This document shows, in pieces, positions 8,677 through 15,312 of a stretch of 64,000 nt of DNA. Numbering within the stretch: position 1 is the stretch's first letter; the number at the start of each line of letters is the position of its first letter. Below the pieces are notes generated by a model, which was given only the letters and a program-made list of their open reading frames with translations, ran no database searches and was not told where the DNA came from. The translations under genes and the position numbers were made by a program. This DNA is from Verrucomicrobiales bacterium (GTDB lineage Bacteria > Verrucomicrobiota > Verrucomicrobiia > Limisphaerales > J093). Location: assembly GCA_015075445.1 (NCBI GenBank), contig JABTUJ010000017.1, positions 96,998 to 160,997 of the forward strand. Reading direction: 5' to 3'.

Positions 8677-9990
8677 CTACTCTGCTTCGGCGATGCACCA
8701 GAGGCGCGCGTGAGTCCGCAAAAAGACCGCGCCATCGGAGACGGCCAAGGACGCGTTCATGGGTTCGCCACCGATCACGTTGGTCGCGAGACATTCGAAC
8801 TGTGGTGCCGCCCGCACGACGAATACGTCGGCGTTCTGGTTGGGCAGATAGAGTCGGTCGCCCGCCAGAACCGGGGATGACCATGACGAATGACGCGCCC
8901 CGGATCCGGCCAGGCGCTCCTCCCAGACGGTTTGGCCGGTCTGGAGCTCCAGGCACTGCGCGAAGCCCATGTAAGTCATCTGGTAGAGATGACCGTCGTG
9001 GATGACCCCGGAGCCGATGGACGCCTGGCTCCGCGGGAGTGTCCGGCACCAAAGCCGGTGGGTGGCACTCACCTCCTCCTGGCCGCCAGGACGCACCGCC
9101 ATGACGATGTTCGTGAAGCCGTTGGCGGTGATGCCTATGACCTCGTCCCCGAAAAACGGCGAACTGTAGACTCCGATGTTCGGGCCGCCGCAGGTCCAAA
9201 GGGTCTGGCCCGTTCGGGGCGCCAACGCGATCACCCGAAGCGGACAGGACAGGATCAGTTCCTCCCGGGTGCCGTTGCGCACCACGAGGGGTGTGGCCCA
9301 GGAACCCGAAGCTTCGGACACGGTGCCGTTTGCCGGCGGGTTCGAGTTCGAGGGCTGCCCACCGAGTTCCTCCCAGGCAGCCCCCGCCGCGACTCCCGGC
9401 AAGTCATGCTGCCAGAGCGTCCGGCCGGTGCGTTTGTTCAGACCGATCAGGAAATTGCGTTCGCCTGGCCCGAAAGGGACGATGCAGAGCTCACCGTGGA
9501 GAACCGGCGAAGCCGCGTAGCCCCACTGATGCGACTGGCGTCCCAGATCGCGCCGCCACAACTCCTTCCCCTCGAGGTCGTAGGAGAACACTCCCGCCGA
9601 GCCAAACCAGGCCACCACGCGCTCCCCGTCGGTGGTGGGTGAGGACGAGCAAGGCGGGTTGTCCTCGTGAGTTCGTTCGGCTTCGGTCCACGATGGACCC
9701 GCCTGCCAGAGCGCCGTGCCGGTGTTCCGGTCGAAGCACATCACCGTCCGGCGGTCCCCAACGGCCTGGGTGATGAACACGCGATTGCCCCAGACGATGG
9801 GCGTGGAGTTGCCCCGCTCGGGCAAGGGCACGCGCCAGCGCACGTTCTGGTTGGCGGTCCAGCGGAGGGGTAACCGCGTTTCCTGAGCGATGCCATTTCC
9901 CGAGCCTCCCCGCCATGCCGGCCAGTTGTCCGCCAGGGCCGCCACCGTTGCCGTGAGCGCCGGAATCAGAGCGAGCGCGGGGATTCTCAC
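8677..9990 (-). CDS. Secreted PQQ-type beta-propeller protein
   Basis: A 437-residue protein if started at the GTG at 9990, which directly opens a signal peptide (VRIPALALIPALTATVAALA). Repeated blades with the PQQ/BamB-like pattern follow: NTGTALWQAG, LEGKELWRRD, RTGRTLWQHD, RTGQTLWTCG and QTGQTVWEER, with NWPAWRGGSGNG at the mature N-terminus. Such proteins are common in Verrucomicrobiota and Planctomycetota as periplasmic or exported propellers of unknown function. It converges with the activator gene, leaving 5 bp between stops. There is no sign of a dehydrogenase active site, so an enzyme role is not claimed. Confidence 0.85.
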   Translation of the reverse strand: MRIPALALIPALTATVAALADNWPAWRGGSGNGIAQETRLPLRWTANQNVRWRVPLPERGNSTPIVWGNRVFITQAVGDRRTVMCFDRNTGTALWQAGPSWTEAERTHEDNPPCSSSPTTDGERVVAWFGSAGVFSYDLEGKELWRRDLGRQSHQWGYAASPVLHGELCIVPFGPGERNFLIGLNKRTGRTLWQHDLPGVAAGAAWEELGGQPSNSNPPANGTVSEASGSWATPLVVRNGTREELILSCPLRVIALAPRTGQTLWTCGGPNIGVYSSPFFGDEVIGITANGFTNIVMAVRPGGQEEVSATHRLWCRTLPRSQASIGSGVIHDGHLYQMTYMGFAQCLELQTGQTVWEERLAGSGARHSSWSSPVLAGDRLYLPNQNADVFVVRAAPQFECLATNVIGGEPMNASLAVSDGAVFLRTHARLWCIAEAE

Positions 9991-10365
9991 ACCGGGCAGC
10001 CTAGGTTGAAGCGGCCAGGCGGGCAAGCATCCTGCAAGAGGCGGTCGTGTGATGCCGTACGAGGGATCATGGTGACAGGGAGGAGCCATCGGCAGCGTGA
10101 TCGGGAAGGCGATGTGGGCGCCAGATCATGCGATGGTGCGGTGCGATCTCGCCGCGTGGCTGTCGCTGCCAGCCTGCTCCCGTGGCGGCACCAATCACTG
10201 CGCACTCACTTTGCGCCCATCATGCCACTGCCACCGAGAACGTCCGGCAGATCGGCTTCGAGGCTGGCAATGTGGCGACCAGCATCCTCACCCACTACCG
10301 AGTTCTGGCTACCGGGCCGAAAGCAAGGCGCGGTTCGCCCTTCACAGAGCCCCATTCGCTTTGCT
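9991..10365. other. Gap without a recognisable gene
   Basis: The 375 bp between the propeller start and the HNH remnant hold the presumed propeller promoter on the minus strand. I see no conserved protein segment, tRNA or strong hairpin here. Confidence 0.5.
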
Positions 10366-10566
10366 TCATCGCAAGAACGACCGCCAGTCGTCGATCGCGT
10401 GCGAGTTCCGAAGGAGCGCCATCGCGGGCAGTTCTTTGGGAACGCACGGGACGGCCAGGAGCGTCACAGCAGCCTCCTGCGGCACTCGATTGCCCTTCCG
10501 GGCGTTGATCGCCTGCCAGTTGCGGTTCAGCACCCGCACGGTCGCCTTGTTCAAGATGTCGCTCAT
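10366..10566 (-). pseudogene. HNH endonuclease collapsed by internal deletion
   Basis: The frame starts MSDILNKATVRVLNRNWQAI at 10566 behind AGAAGG, which matches the N-terminus of a common HNH endonuclease family. After only about 27 residues it runs into ELPAMALLRNSHAIDDW, which is the C-terminal end of that same family. The roughly 130 middle residues with the HNH motif and zinc cysteines are missing, so the 66-residue product cannot be active. It lies at the end of the minus-strand tRNA/Ro60 locus. Family recognition is from memory of the N- and C-terminal signatures; the deletion is what the sequence shows if that recognition is right. Confidence 0.6.
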
Positions 10567-10608
10567 GCACCTTCTGTCGGTGTTTGGTCTCTGTTGAATG
10601 GCGCAGAT

Positions 10609-10683
10609 TGGTAACCTCGCCGGGAATCGCACCCGGACCTTCGGTGTCAGAGACCGACGCACTGCGGGTTATGCAACGAGGCC
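10609..10683 (-). tRNA. tRNA-Gln (CTG)
   Basis: The minus strand folds as a full cloverleaf: acceptor GGCCTCG with CGAGGTT, D stem GCAT/GTGC, anticodon stem TCGGT/ACCGA around loop CTCTGAC (anticodon CTG), T stem CCGGG/CCCGG around TGCGATT, discriminator A and encoded CCA at 10609-10611. Two G-U pairs occur at the acceptor top. Confidence 0.85.
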
Positions 10684-10756
10684 ATCGTCAACCCCACTGC
10701 CCTGTATTCCGGTCGGGAAGATCGGCGTGCATCCCTCCACACGTATGCCCGGATCA

Positions 10757-10831
10757 TGGAATCCCGTACTGGAGTCGCACCAGTCTCTGCGGTTTGGCAG
10801 GCTGCCGCCTGAACTGCTCGGCCAACGGGAT
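10757..10831 (-). tRNA. tRNA-like gene, probably Gly (GCC), imperfect
   Basis: Acceptor ATCCCGT pairs fully with ACGGGAT, the T arm ACTGG/CCAGT is perfect, and CCA is encoded. The most sensible anticodon loop is CTGCCAA (GCC, Gly), but its stem has two mismatches (GCAGC/ACCGC), and the discriminator is T. It could be a decayed tRNA or a tRNA mimic; it lies between tRNA-Gln and the Ro60 gene. Confidence 0.5.
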
Positions 10832-10926
10832 GGCAACAGCGGCGAGCACGAGCGGATGTTCTCGGCACCCGCCCGCGCGCGTTCACCGTCCTGGCTGTCC
10901 CTGAACCGTCCGCGAGCGGCGGTGAT

Positions 10927-12621
10927 TCACGCCCGGCGGATGAAGTCCGAGATCACGGCCGGAACCGTGGTGTCGAACCCGACTACGTCGAGCATCCCGC
11001 GATCGTTCGGGTCGGCCAAGGTGAAGCCGTTGGAGGTCATCCCCACCACGACCGCCTTCGCGTCCCCAACCAACTCGCGCCGATACTCACGCAGGGCCTG
11101 CGCCGGGTGGATGTTCCCGGCCCAGGTCTCGCTGTCGGTGTAAGTCACAAAGCCCGACACCGCCAGCTTGTTCCGCCGCGCCCACACCATCGGCAGGGCG
11201 CAGTCCGTGCCCCCCATCGGGATGGCACTGAGGCGCTTGATGACGTCGTCCAACCGCATCCGCGGCGAGAGGGCGATCCGGGTGATGCCTGATTCCCCAC
11301 CGCCGTGCATCCCGCCGTAGCCACCCTTCGCCGGAGCCGAGAACGCGATGATCTCGCAATTGGGCTCCGTCGCGGCGGTGACCAGCGCCATCGCGGCGCT
11401 GGCTTCGCGGGCCGTGAGACACGAACCGGCGATGCGCGAACCGTCCATCGAACCGCTGACGTCCAGCGCCAGGAGCACCGGCTTGCCGCACGGTTCGACG
11501 TGGCGGAACGTGGCGTAAAACGCCGCATCCAGGGCATCGACGATCTTCGCCACCGGCTGCCACCTGAGATCGCCCTTCTCACCGTGACCCTGCGCGTACA
11601 CCTTCTCGGCGATGAGCATGGCCAACGGGTGGATTCGGGCGCGCTTGAGTCCCTTCCCGTCGCTCAGCCTGTTGACCACGAGCTTAGCGGCCTCGCTGAG
11701 TGGCTGGATCAAGCCCAGGGAAGTCATCTTGCCCAGGTTGCGGATCAGAGCCGTCATCGGCATGCACGGGAGCAGGGCCTCCCAAACCTCCGGCGCATGG
11801 AGCCATTGGGTCGGAACAGCCTCCCGCGGCAGGTCATGCTCGGTGATGAGCTTCACGATCTCGGCCTTGGTGGATGCCTTCTTGGCCTGTTCGAAGGCGG
11901 CGATGAGCCCTGGCAGTTGGCCGGCGGCGGCGTACGTGGCCACGCGAGACTCACCCTTCACACGCCGGGTCACCGTGCGTTCGCCGAGGCCATCCGCGCC
12001 GGACAGAATCCAGCGGAAGAGGGCCTCGTGATCACGGCTCGGCGCCTTCGGGTGCGCCAGGCGGAGCAGGTCGCCATGCGACCAGCGATCCCGCTGCTGG
12101 TACTTGACGACCTGGAGCGCCAGATCGTCTGCCTCGCGGTCAACGTACCAGCGGCCCACGGCGTTGCGCAGGCCCCGACCCCAACCGCGCAGGGCATTGA
12201 CGTACTCGGCGAAGTGGAACAGGTGCGTGCCGATGCGGCAGACCTTGCCCAGGTTTTGGAAAGCCAAGGCCTTCGTGGCCGGACCGCCGTGTGCCGCCAC
12301 CAATGCCAGGGCGAAGATGGCGGGGTCGTTCTTGGGCGCGCGACCGCTGTCGCTGATCTCGACGATCCGGTTCACGGCGCGAGCGCCGTCGGTCCGGATG
12401 CAGCGGACGAGGGCGTCATGGTTTTCCTTCACCAGGTTGCGCTGCGCGATGTAGTAAGTGCCCCCCTCGGCGCCGAGGATCAGGAACCGGTCAAGCCGGG
12501 TCCAGTCATCGACCTCCCAGGCGTAGCCGCCGGCCGAGTTGGGCACCTGCGTCGAGCCCGGGATGGGCTGCGACTGCGGGGTGGCGCGACGGTGGAACCA
12601 ACGGGCGTAATTGATGGCCAT
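10927..12621 (-). CDS. rsr: Ro60/TROVE-domain RNA-binding protein (Rsr-like)
   Basis: A 564-residue orthologue of the Ro60 autoantigen. The N-terminal two thirds form the HEAT-like TROVE ring (YYIAQRNLVKENHDALVRC, PQSQPIPGSTQVPNSAGGYA, LPREAVPTQWL, TALIRNLGKMTSLGL). The C-terminal third is a von Willebrand A domain with an intact MIDAS (LALDVSGSMDGSR, then TGGTD-like MGGTDCALPM and TYTDSETW). Bacterial Ro60 binds Y RNAs and misfolded RNA and can gate RNA access to nucleases such as PNPase. The ATG at 12621 is preceded by AAAGGAGG at ideal spacing, so the open frame further upstream is not coding. tRNA-like genes flank it on both sides and a candidate Y RNA precedes it. Confidence 0.95.
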   Translation of the reverse strand: MAINYARWFHRRATPQSQPIPGSTQVPNSAGGYAWEVDDWTRLDRFLILGAEGGTYYIAQRNLVKENHDALVRCIRTDGARAVNRIVEISDSGRAPKNDPAIFALALVAAHGGPATKALAFQNLGKVCRIGTHLFHFAEYVNALRGWGRGLRNAVGRWYVDREADDLALQVVKYQQRDRWSHGDLLRLAHPKAPSRDHEALFRWILSGADGLGERTVTRRVKGESRVATYAAAGQLPGLIAAFEQAKKASTKAEIVKLITEHDLPREAVPTQWLHAPEVWEALLPCMPMTALIRNLGKMTSLGLIQPLSEAAKLVVNRLSDGKGLKRARIHPLAMLIAEKVYAQGHGEKGDLRWQPVAKIVDALDAAFYATFRHVEPCGKPVLLALDVSGSMDGSRIAGSCLTAREASAAMALVTAATEPNCEIIAFSAPAKGGYGGMHGGGESGITRIALSPRMRLDDVIKRLSAIPMGGTDCALPMVWARRNKLAVSGFVTYTDSETWAGNIHPAQALREYRRELVGDAKAVVVGMTSNGFTLADPNDRGMLDVVGFDTTVPAVISDFIRRA

Positions 12622-12679
12622 GGGGCCTCCTTTCCTCTTGCGCGTGCCGCCAACTCTCGGCACGGATGGTTTCGTGGGT

Positions 12680-12749
12680 CTGCGGACAAGTTGGTGAACC
12701 TGGGATTGCTTCGTGTTCCAAACGATAACCCATGCTCTTCGGCCCGCAG
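12680..12749 (-). ncRNA. Candidate bacterial Y RNA (Ro60 ligand) with tRNA-like folding
   Basis: The 70-nt minus-strand segment closes with CTGCGGG against TCCGCAG. Next to this stem is GCCGAAGAG (12735-12743), which fits the bacterial Y RNA Ro-binding consensus as I remember it (GNCGAAG, optional base, G). The opposite strand has ACTTG. The interior holds a TCGT/ACGA stem with a 7-nt loop and a T-arm-like GGTTCA, so the body mimics a tRNA, as known for YrlA RNAs. It lies 58 nt upstream of the Ro60 start on the same strand, as in Deinococcus. A strongly decayed tRNA is the alternative. Confidence 0.5.
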
Positions 12750-12752
12750 AAA

Positions 12753-12814
12753 GCGCCGACGGATAAGAATCGAACTGGGAATGAACGTGCTCTACCGCTG
12801 AGCTACCCCGGCGT
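12753..12814 (-). tRNA. Truncated tRNA-like sequence
   Basis: The 5' half is typical (acceptor-like GCCGGGG, then TAGCTCAGCGGTAGAGC as D arm), and a T-loop GTTCGATTC and a 3' acceptor CCGTCGGC are present. The anticodon arm and one T-stem strand are missing, so only about 60 nt remain. It reads as a tRNA with an internal deletion. Confidence 0.45.
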
Positions 12815-12815
12815 C

Positions 12816-12888
12816 TGGAGCCGGAGGCGGGACTCGAACCCGCGACCACGCGCGTTTGGAGCGATAACCCAATCCTGCGACCCGTCGG
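12816..12888 (-). tRNA. tRNA-like 3' half, Trp-like loop (CCA)
   Basis: A perfect T arm (GCGGG/CCCGC around TTCGAGT), CTCCGGC acceptor strand and encoded CCA are present. The anticodon-type loop CTCCAAA would give CCA (Trp). The 5' acceptor strand that should be GCCGGAG is absent; instead the 5' part reads GGGTCGCAG and GGTTATC, resembling the candidate Y RNA nearby. Confidence 0.4.
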
Positions 12889-12895
12889 AAATCCT

Positions 12896-12966
12896 CGATG
12901 GGCAAGGGACATGCAAGACGGTACGCCCTCCTGGGTGGAGGATAACCGATCGACTGCGGCCCATCG
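12896..12966 (-). ncRNA. tRNA-like / Y-RNA-like element closed by an 8-bp stem
   Basis: The segment starts CGATGGGC and ends GCCCATCG, a perfect 8-bp stem. Inside are GGGCCGCAG and GGTTATC near the 5' end and a TCCTC/GAGGG stem with a 7-nt loop whose second base is A rather than the T expected of a tRNA. No T-arm pairs. It shares its 5' pattern with the two neighbouring tRNA-like elements. Confidence 0.35.
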
Positions 12967-12970
12967 AAAT

Positions 12971-13045
12971 TGGGGTGACCAACCGGACTTGCACCGGCAC
13001 CGACGCCCTCACAAGGCGTAATGCTGCTGTTACATCATGGCCACC
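12971..13045 (-). tRNA. tRNA-His (GTG)
   Basis: A complete cloverleaf on the minus strand: acceptor GTGGCCA with TGGTCAC, anticodon stem ACGCC/GGCGT around TTGTGAG (GTG), T arm GCCGG/CCGGT, encoded CCA. It carries the histidine hallmark: an extra G at position -1 facing C73. The D stem is short (3 bp). Confidence 0.85.
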
Positions 13046-13634
13046 ATGAAAGCGGGCGCTCCCACGTGGATTTGCACCACGAACCTCCGGCTTCGCAAAC
13101 CGGCGTGCAGTCTGATTGCACCTGGAGAGCGTGGCGTCCGTGGTCGGACTCGCACCGACCAAGACCGGCTTGGAGGTCGGGGAAGCCGGCTGCTTGTCGC
13201 ACCCCGTCCAGGCGGGCACAGGCGTAGAGTTGGCGCACGGCTTCGCCTTCGATCCACGCGCCCGGTGAGGCGAGGAGGCGCACGGGAGCTTCAAAAGCGG
13301 ATCGGGAGGCGCGCGCGAGGAACGCCTCCCGATGATGGGTTGAGTCGAGGAACGCCACGTTGGCCATCGTGCGGCTCTGGGTCTCCGTGTTTATCAACAC
13401 CCGATGCCAGAACGGCAGCGTGATGGTCGCATGGTCTGGGTGACGCACCGTGCCCCGGGCATACACGCCCGCATCACGCACCATCACTCGCCACCCCAGG
13501 ATTCGGATCGGACCGACGCGGCTTGGGCGGAACTTGAGCGCCAGACCGCGCGATGTGGGTTTGCGTTGGGCGTTCGGCTGGAACGTCCTCCGGACGCGTA
13601 ATGGGCTCGGGAATCGGATGATGGACTTGAGCAT
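13035..13634 (-). CDS. Hypothetical protein whose frame runs into tRNA genes
   Basis: From the ATG at 13634 the frame encodes about 140 protein-like residues (MLKSIIRFPSPLRV, ILGWRVMVRDAGVYARGT, ATITLPFWHRVLINTETQ, TMANVAFLDSTHHREAFLAR, VRQLYACARLDGV). It then stays open through tRNA-like sequence, tRNA-Arg and the edge of tRNA-His. That last part is surely not native coding. The adjacent tRNA-like element at 13132-13200 lacks its 5' half, so a deletion may have fused the gene end to the tRNA. I do not recognise the family. It probably belongs to the Ro60/tRNA locus. Confidence 0.4.
   Translation of the reverse strand: MLKSIIRFPSPLRVRRTFQPNAQRKPTSRGLALKFRPSRVGPIRILGWRVMVRDAGVYARGTVRHPDHATITLPFWHRVLINTETQSRTMANVAFLDSTHHREAFLARASRSAFEAPVRLLASPGAWIEGEAVRQLYACARLDGVRQAAGFPDLQAGLGRCESDHGRHALQVQSDCTPVCEAGGSWCKSTWERPLSWWP
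13057..13130 (-). tRNA. tRNA-Arg (GCG)
   Basis: Acceptor GCTCTCC pairs with TGGGAGC except at the last position. The D arm is GTGC/GCAC, the anticodon stem CCGGT/GCCGG around TTGCGAA (GCG, reading CGC), and the T arm CGTGG/CCACG around TGCAAAT is perfect. The 3' end is GCCC rather than encoded CCA. Bacteria usually read CGN with an A34-to-inosine tRNA-Arg, so a G34 form is unusual and more phage-like. Confidence 0.7.
13132..13200 (-). tRNA. tRNA-like 3' half lacking its 5' acceptor strand
   Basis: A perfect T arm (GTCGG/CCGAC around TGCGAGT), acceptor strand CACGGAC, discriminator G and CCA are present. Upstream is a strong CCGGCTT/AAGCCGG hairpin with an 11-nt loop instead of a normal anticodon arm, and no GTCCGTG strand to close the acceptor. 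It is probably the product of a deletion. Confidence 0.35.
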
Positions 13635-13662
13635 AGGGTTTCTTTCGTTGGAGGTTCTCGAT

Positions 13663-13738
13663 TGGCGGAAGGCGCGGGTAACGCTCCCGCATCGGCCTGC
13701 TTGCCGGGCAGGTGCATCTCGGACTTCGGACGTCGGAT
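13663..13738 (-). tRNA. Degenerate tRNA-like element with Ala-type anticodon arm
   Basis: CCA, a GCCTTCC acceptor strand, a T-like arm GCGGG/CCCGC with the odd loop AGCGTTA, and an anticodon-like arm CCTGC/GCAGG around CCGGCAA (GGC) are in tRNA order. Position 33 is C, not T, and the 5' acceptor strand is missing. It is unlikely to be a working tRNA. Confidence 0.3.
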
Positions 13739-13817
13739 TGGCAGGTCGCCTCGGTGCTGCCCCGAGCGGGCTGGGTTTTGGAGACCCGGCTGCGCAGGCT
13801 GGCGCGCGACCTAAAGC

Positions 13818-13891
13818 TGGTGCGGCTGCCGGGAATCGCACCCGGACCTTCTCCCTGGCAAGAAGATGTTCTGCTGATAAACCACAGCCGC
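13818..13891 (-). tRNA. tRNA-Gly (GCC)
   Basis: A clean minus-strand cloverleaf: acceptor GCGGCTG/CAGCCGC (7 bp), D arm GTTTATCAGCAGAAC, anticodon stem TCTTC/GGAGA around TTGCCAG (GCC), T arm CCGGG/CCCGG around TGCGATT, discriminator A and encoded CCA. Confidence 0.88.
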
Positions 13892-14240
13892 GGAAATTGA
13901 AAGGGGCCGGGAGCACGTTGTCACACCCCGGCCCGCGCCCTTTCAACAAAGATCAAACCTCTTGGCGATCCTTCGATCCCAACCCGCGGTTTCACGGCGG
14001 TTGTTTCGGTGTTTATGGGCACACCTCCTGGGAAGCCCTTTGACTGCAAATCCGGGCCAAACTCACGTGACGTGCTGGATGGCGACCGGCAGGCGCACCC
14101 CACCGGCGGAGAACCTCGGCTCTCCCACGTCTCAATTCGTGTTGGCGTCTCGGACATCCGCTAGATGTCGCGTCTGCTCTCACAGACCATGTCGGTCCTT
14201 TCGTTTGTCGGCTTCGGTTTCCCTGGTGCCTAGGGCAAAC

Positions 14241-14272
14241 AAAAAACCCCGCTCACCATCGGTAAGCAGGGC
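14241..14272 (-). terminator. Intrinsic terminator
   Basis: On the minus strand an 11-bp stem CCCTGCTTACC/GGTGAGCGGGG with loop GAT is followed by TTTTTT. It would stop transcripts coming from the right, i.e. it separates the 14.3-15.3 kb stretch from the tRNA locus. A 24-codon open frame (MRSAFVAIKARDITPG...) ends about 56 bp before it and could be a real small gene or a remnant. Confidence 0.8.
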
Positions 14273-15144
14273 TGGTAAATCGTGGTCCTCGCGGGACGCT
14301 CTATACCTGCTTACCTTCCTCGATCCGGCCGGGGGTTATGTCCCTGGCCTTGATCGCAACGAAGGCGGAACGCATAACCGCTCGACCATGCACGACGTGT
14401 CGTCTCTCGGACGACCATCGCCAGTCGTTTCGCGGCTAAGATGTTCATGCAGGTTCGCATCGAATGTGGGAGACGTTTAACACAAGCGCGCGGTTACCGT
14501 CCACTGATACTCGCGGGGGGAGGGTCATCTTAAATCGGAATATGCGGATGGATGAATGGATGATACCGCAGCTCTCGGAACAACTTCAGCCAGTCGAAAC
14601 GGCTCCGTATTTCGGCGATCGCCACAGGCAGAACCGCAACCAGAGCCAACTGGTCGCAACTGCCGTCATCGAATCGCAGGCTCCAGCGCCTTCGCCGCCC
14701 TCGGGCGGGAACGCTTGCGGGGCGGTGACTCAGAGTCTCGTGTCCAATTCCTGCCGTGTGGCGATGGGGACGTGGCCGACACGAAGGCCGGGCGGAGGCG
14801 TGACGATGAGTGCGTGAGGTCTTCGTTCCAGCGAAGGCCACGCGACAGCGGGTCTGGCGCCGTGAAGGTGGCGAAGGACTTCCACGCCACGGTGCCGGCC
14901 TCCTGGCGCGGAACTTCAGGAAAGCAGCCCCGCTTGAAAAGCCCGCCCGGGATAGTGATCCACCCACGGCCATGCCGCCGCGAAGAGCGAGAAGCCGGCG
15001 TTGAATGCCTCCGCCACCCGACCGCCGCCAGGAACCCTCCGACGTGCTGGAGCGTGGCCGCGCCCGTTGACGTTGTTGCGGGGGGGTGTATCGGGTTGGC
15101 GCTCCAGGGCGCCGGATCGTACGTGGTGTAAACAGCACCCACTC
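14273..15144. other. Stretch without an intact gene
   Basis: About 870 bp. Apart from the tiny open frame noted with the terminator, I find no domain I recognise on either strand, no further tRNA, and no long repeat. It may be decayed coding DNA, since the adjoining 120 bp still shows a glycoside-hydrolase-like peptide. Confidence 0.4.
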
Positions 15145-15260
15145 GACCCCGACGTGATCAGGATCGTCGGCCGACCCTGCCACTCGAAGGAATGCGGGTT
15201 GTCGGGGTGCAGGTGACCGGCGCCCCGCGATTGTCCCAGCAGGAGCTGTTCCATGGGCGT
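15145..15260 (-). pseudogene. Fragment of a glycoside-hydrolase-like protein
   Basis: The minus strand reads HPDNPHSFEWQGRPTILITS, which looks like the N-terminal strand of cellulase-like or DUF4038-type catalytic domains found in Verrucomicrobiota. A frameshift follows at once and the rest of the domain is missing. It lies just downstream of a secreted propeller on the same strand. The match is from pattern memory only. Confidence 0.35.
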
Positions 15261-15312
15261 TGTAGAACTTGATGCCGTCCCAGCCGGTCCGGAAGACGAC
15301 AGGACACGGTGT

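Noticed and set aside
12731..12743. GGTTATC near the Y RNA motif compared with the GUUAUC of vertebrate Y RNAs
   Set aside because: Similarity is too short, and in vertebrates this part is not the conserved Ro-binding element. I used only the GNCGAAG-type motif and the stem as evidence.
11305..12801. 498-codon plus-strand open frame antisense to Ro60
   Set aside because: High-GC shadow of the Ro60 gene, with no recognisable motif or ribosome site.
14296..14370. 24-codon open frame before the terminator as a definite gene
   Set aside because: Too short and without a clear ribosome site; mentioned with the terminator but not listed as a gene.
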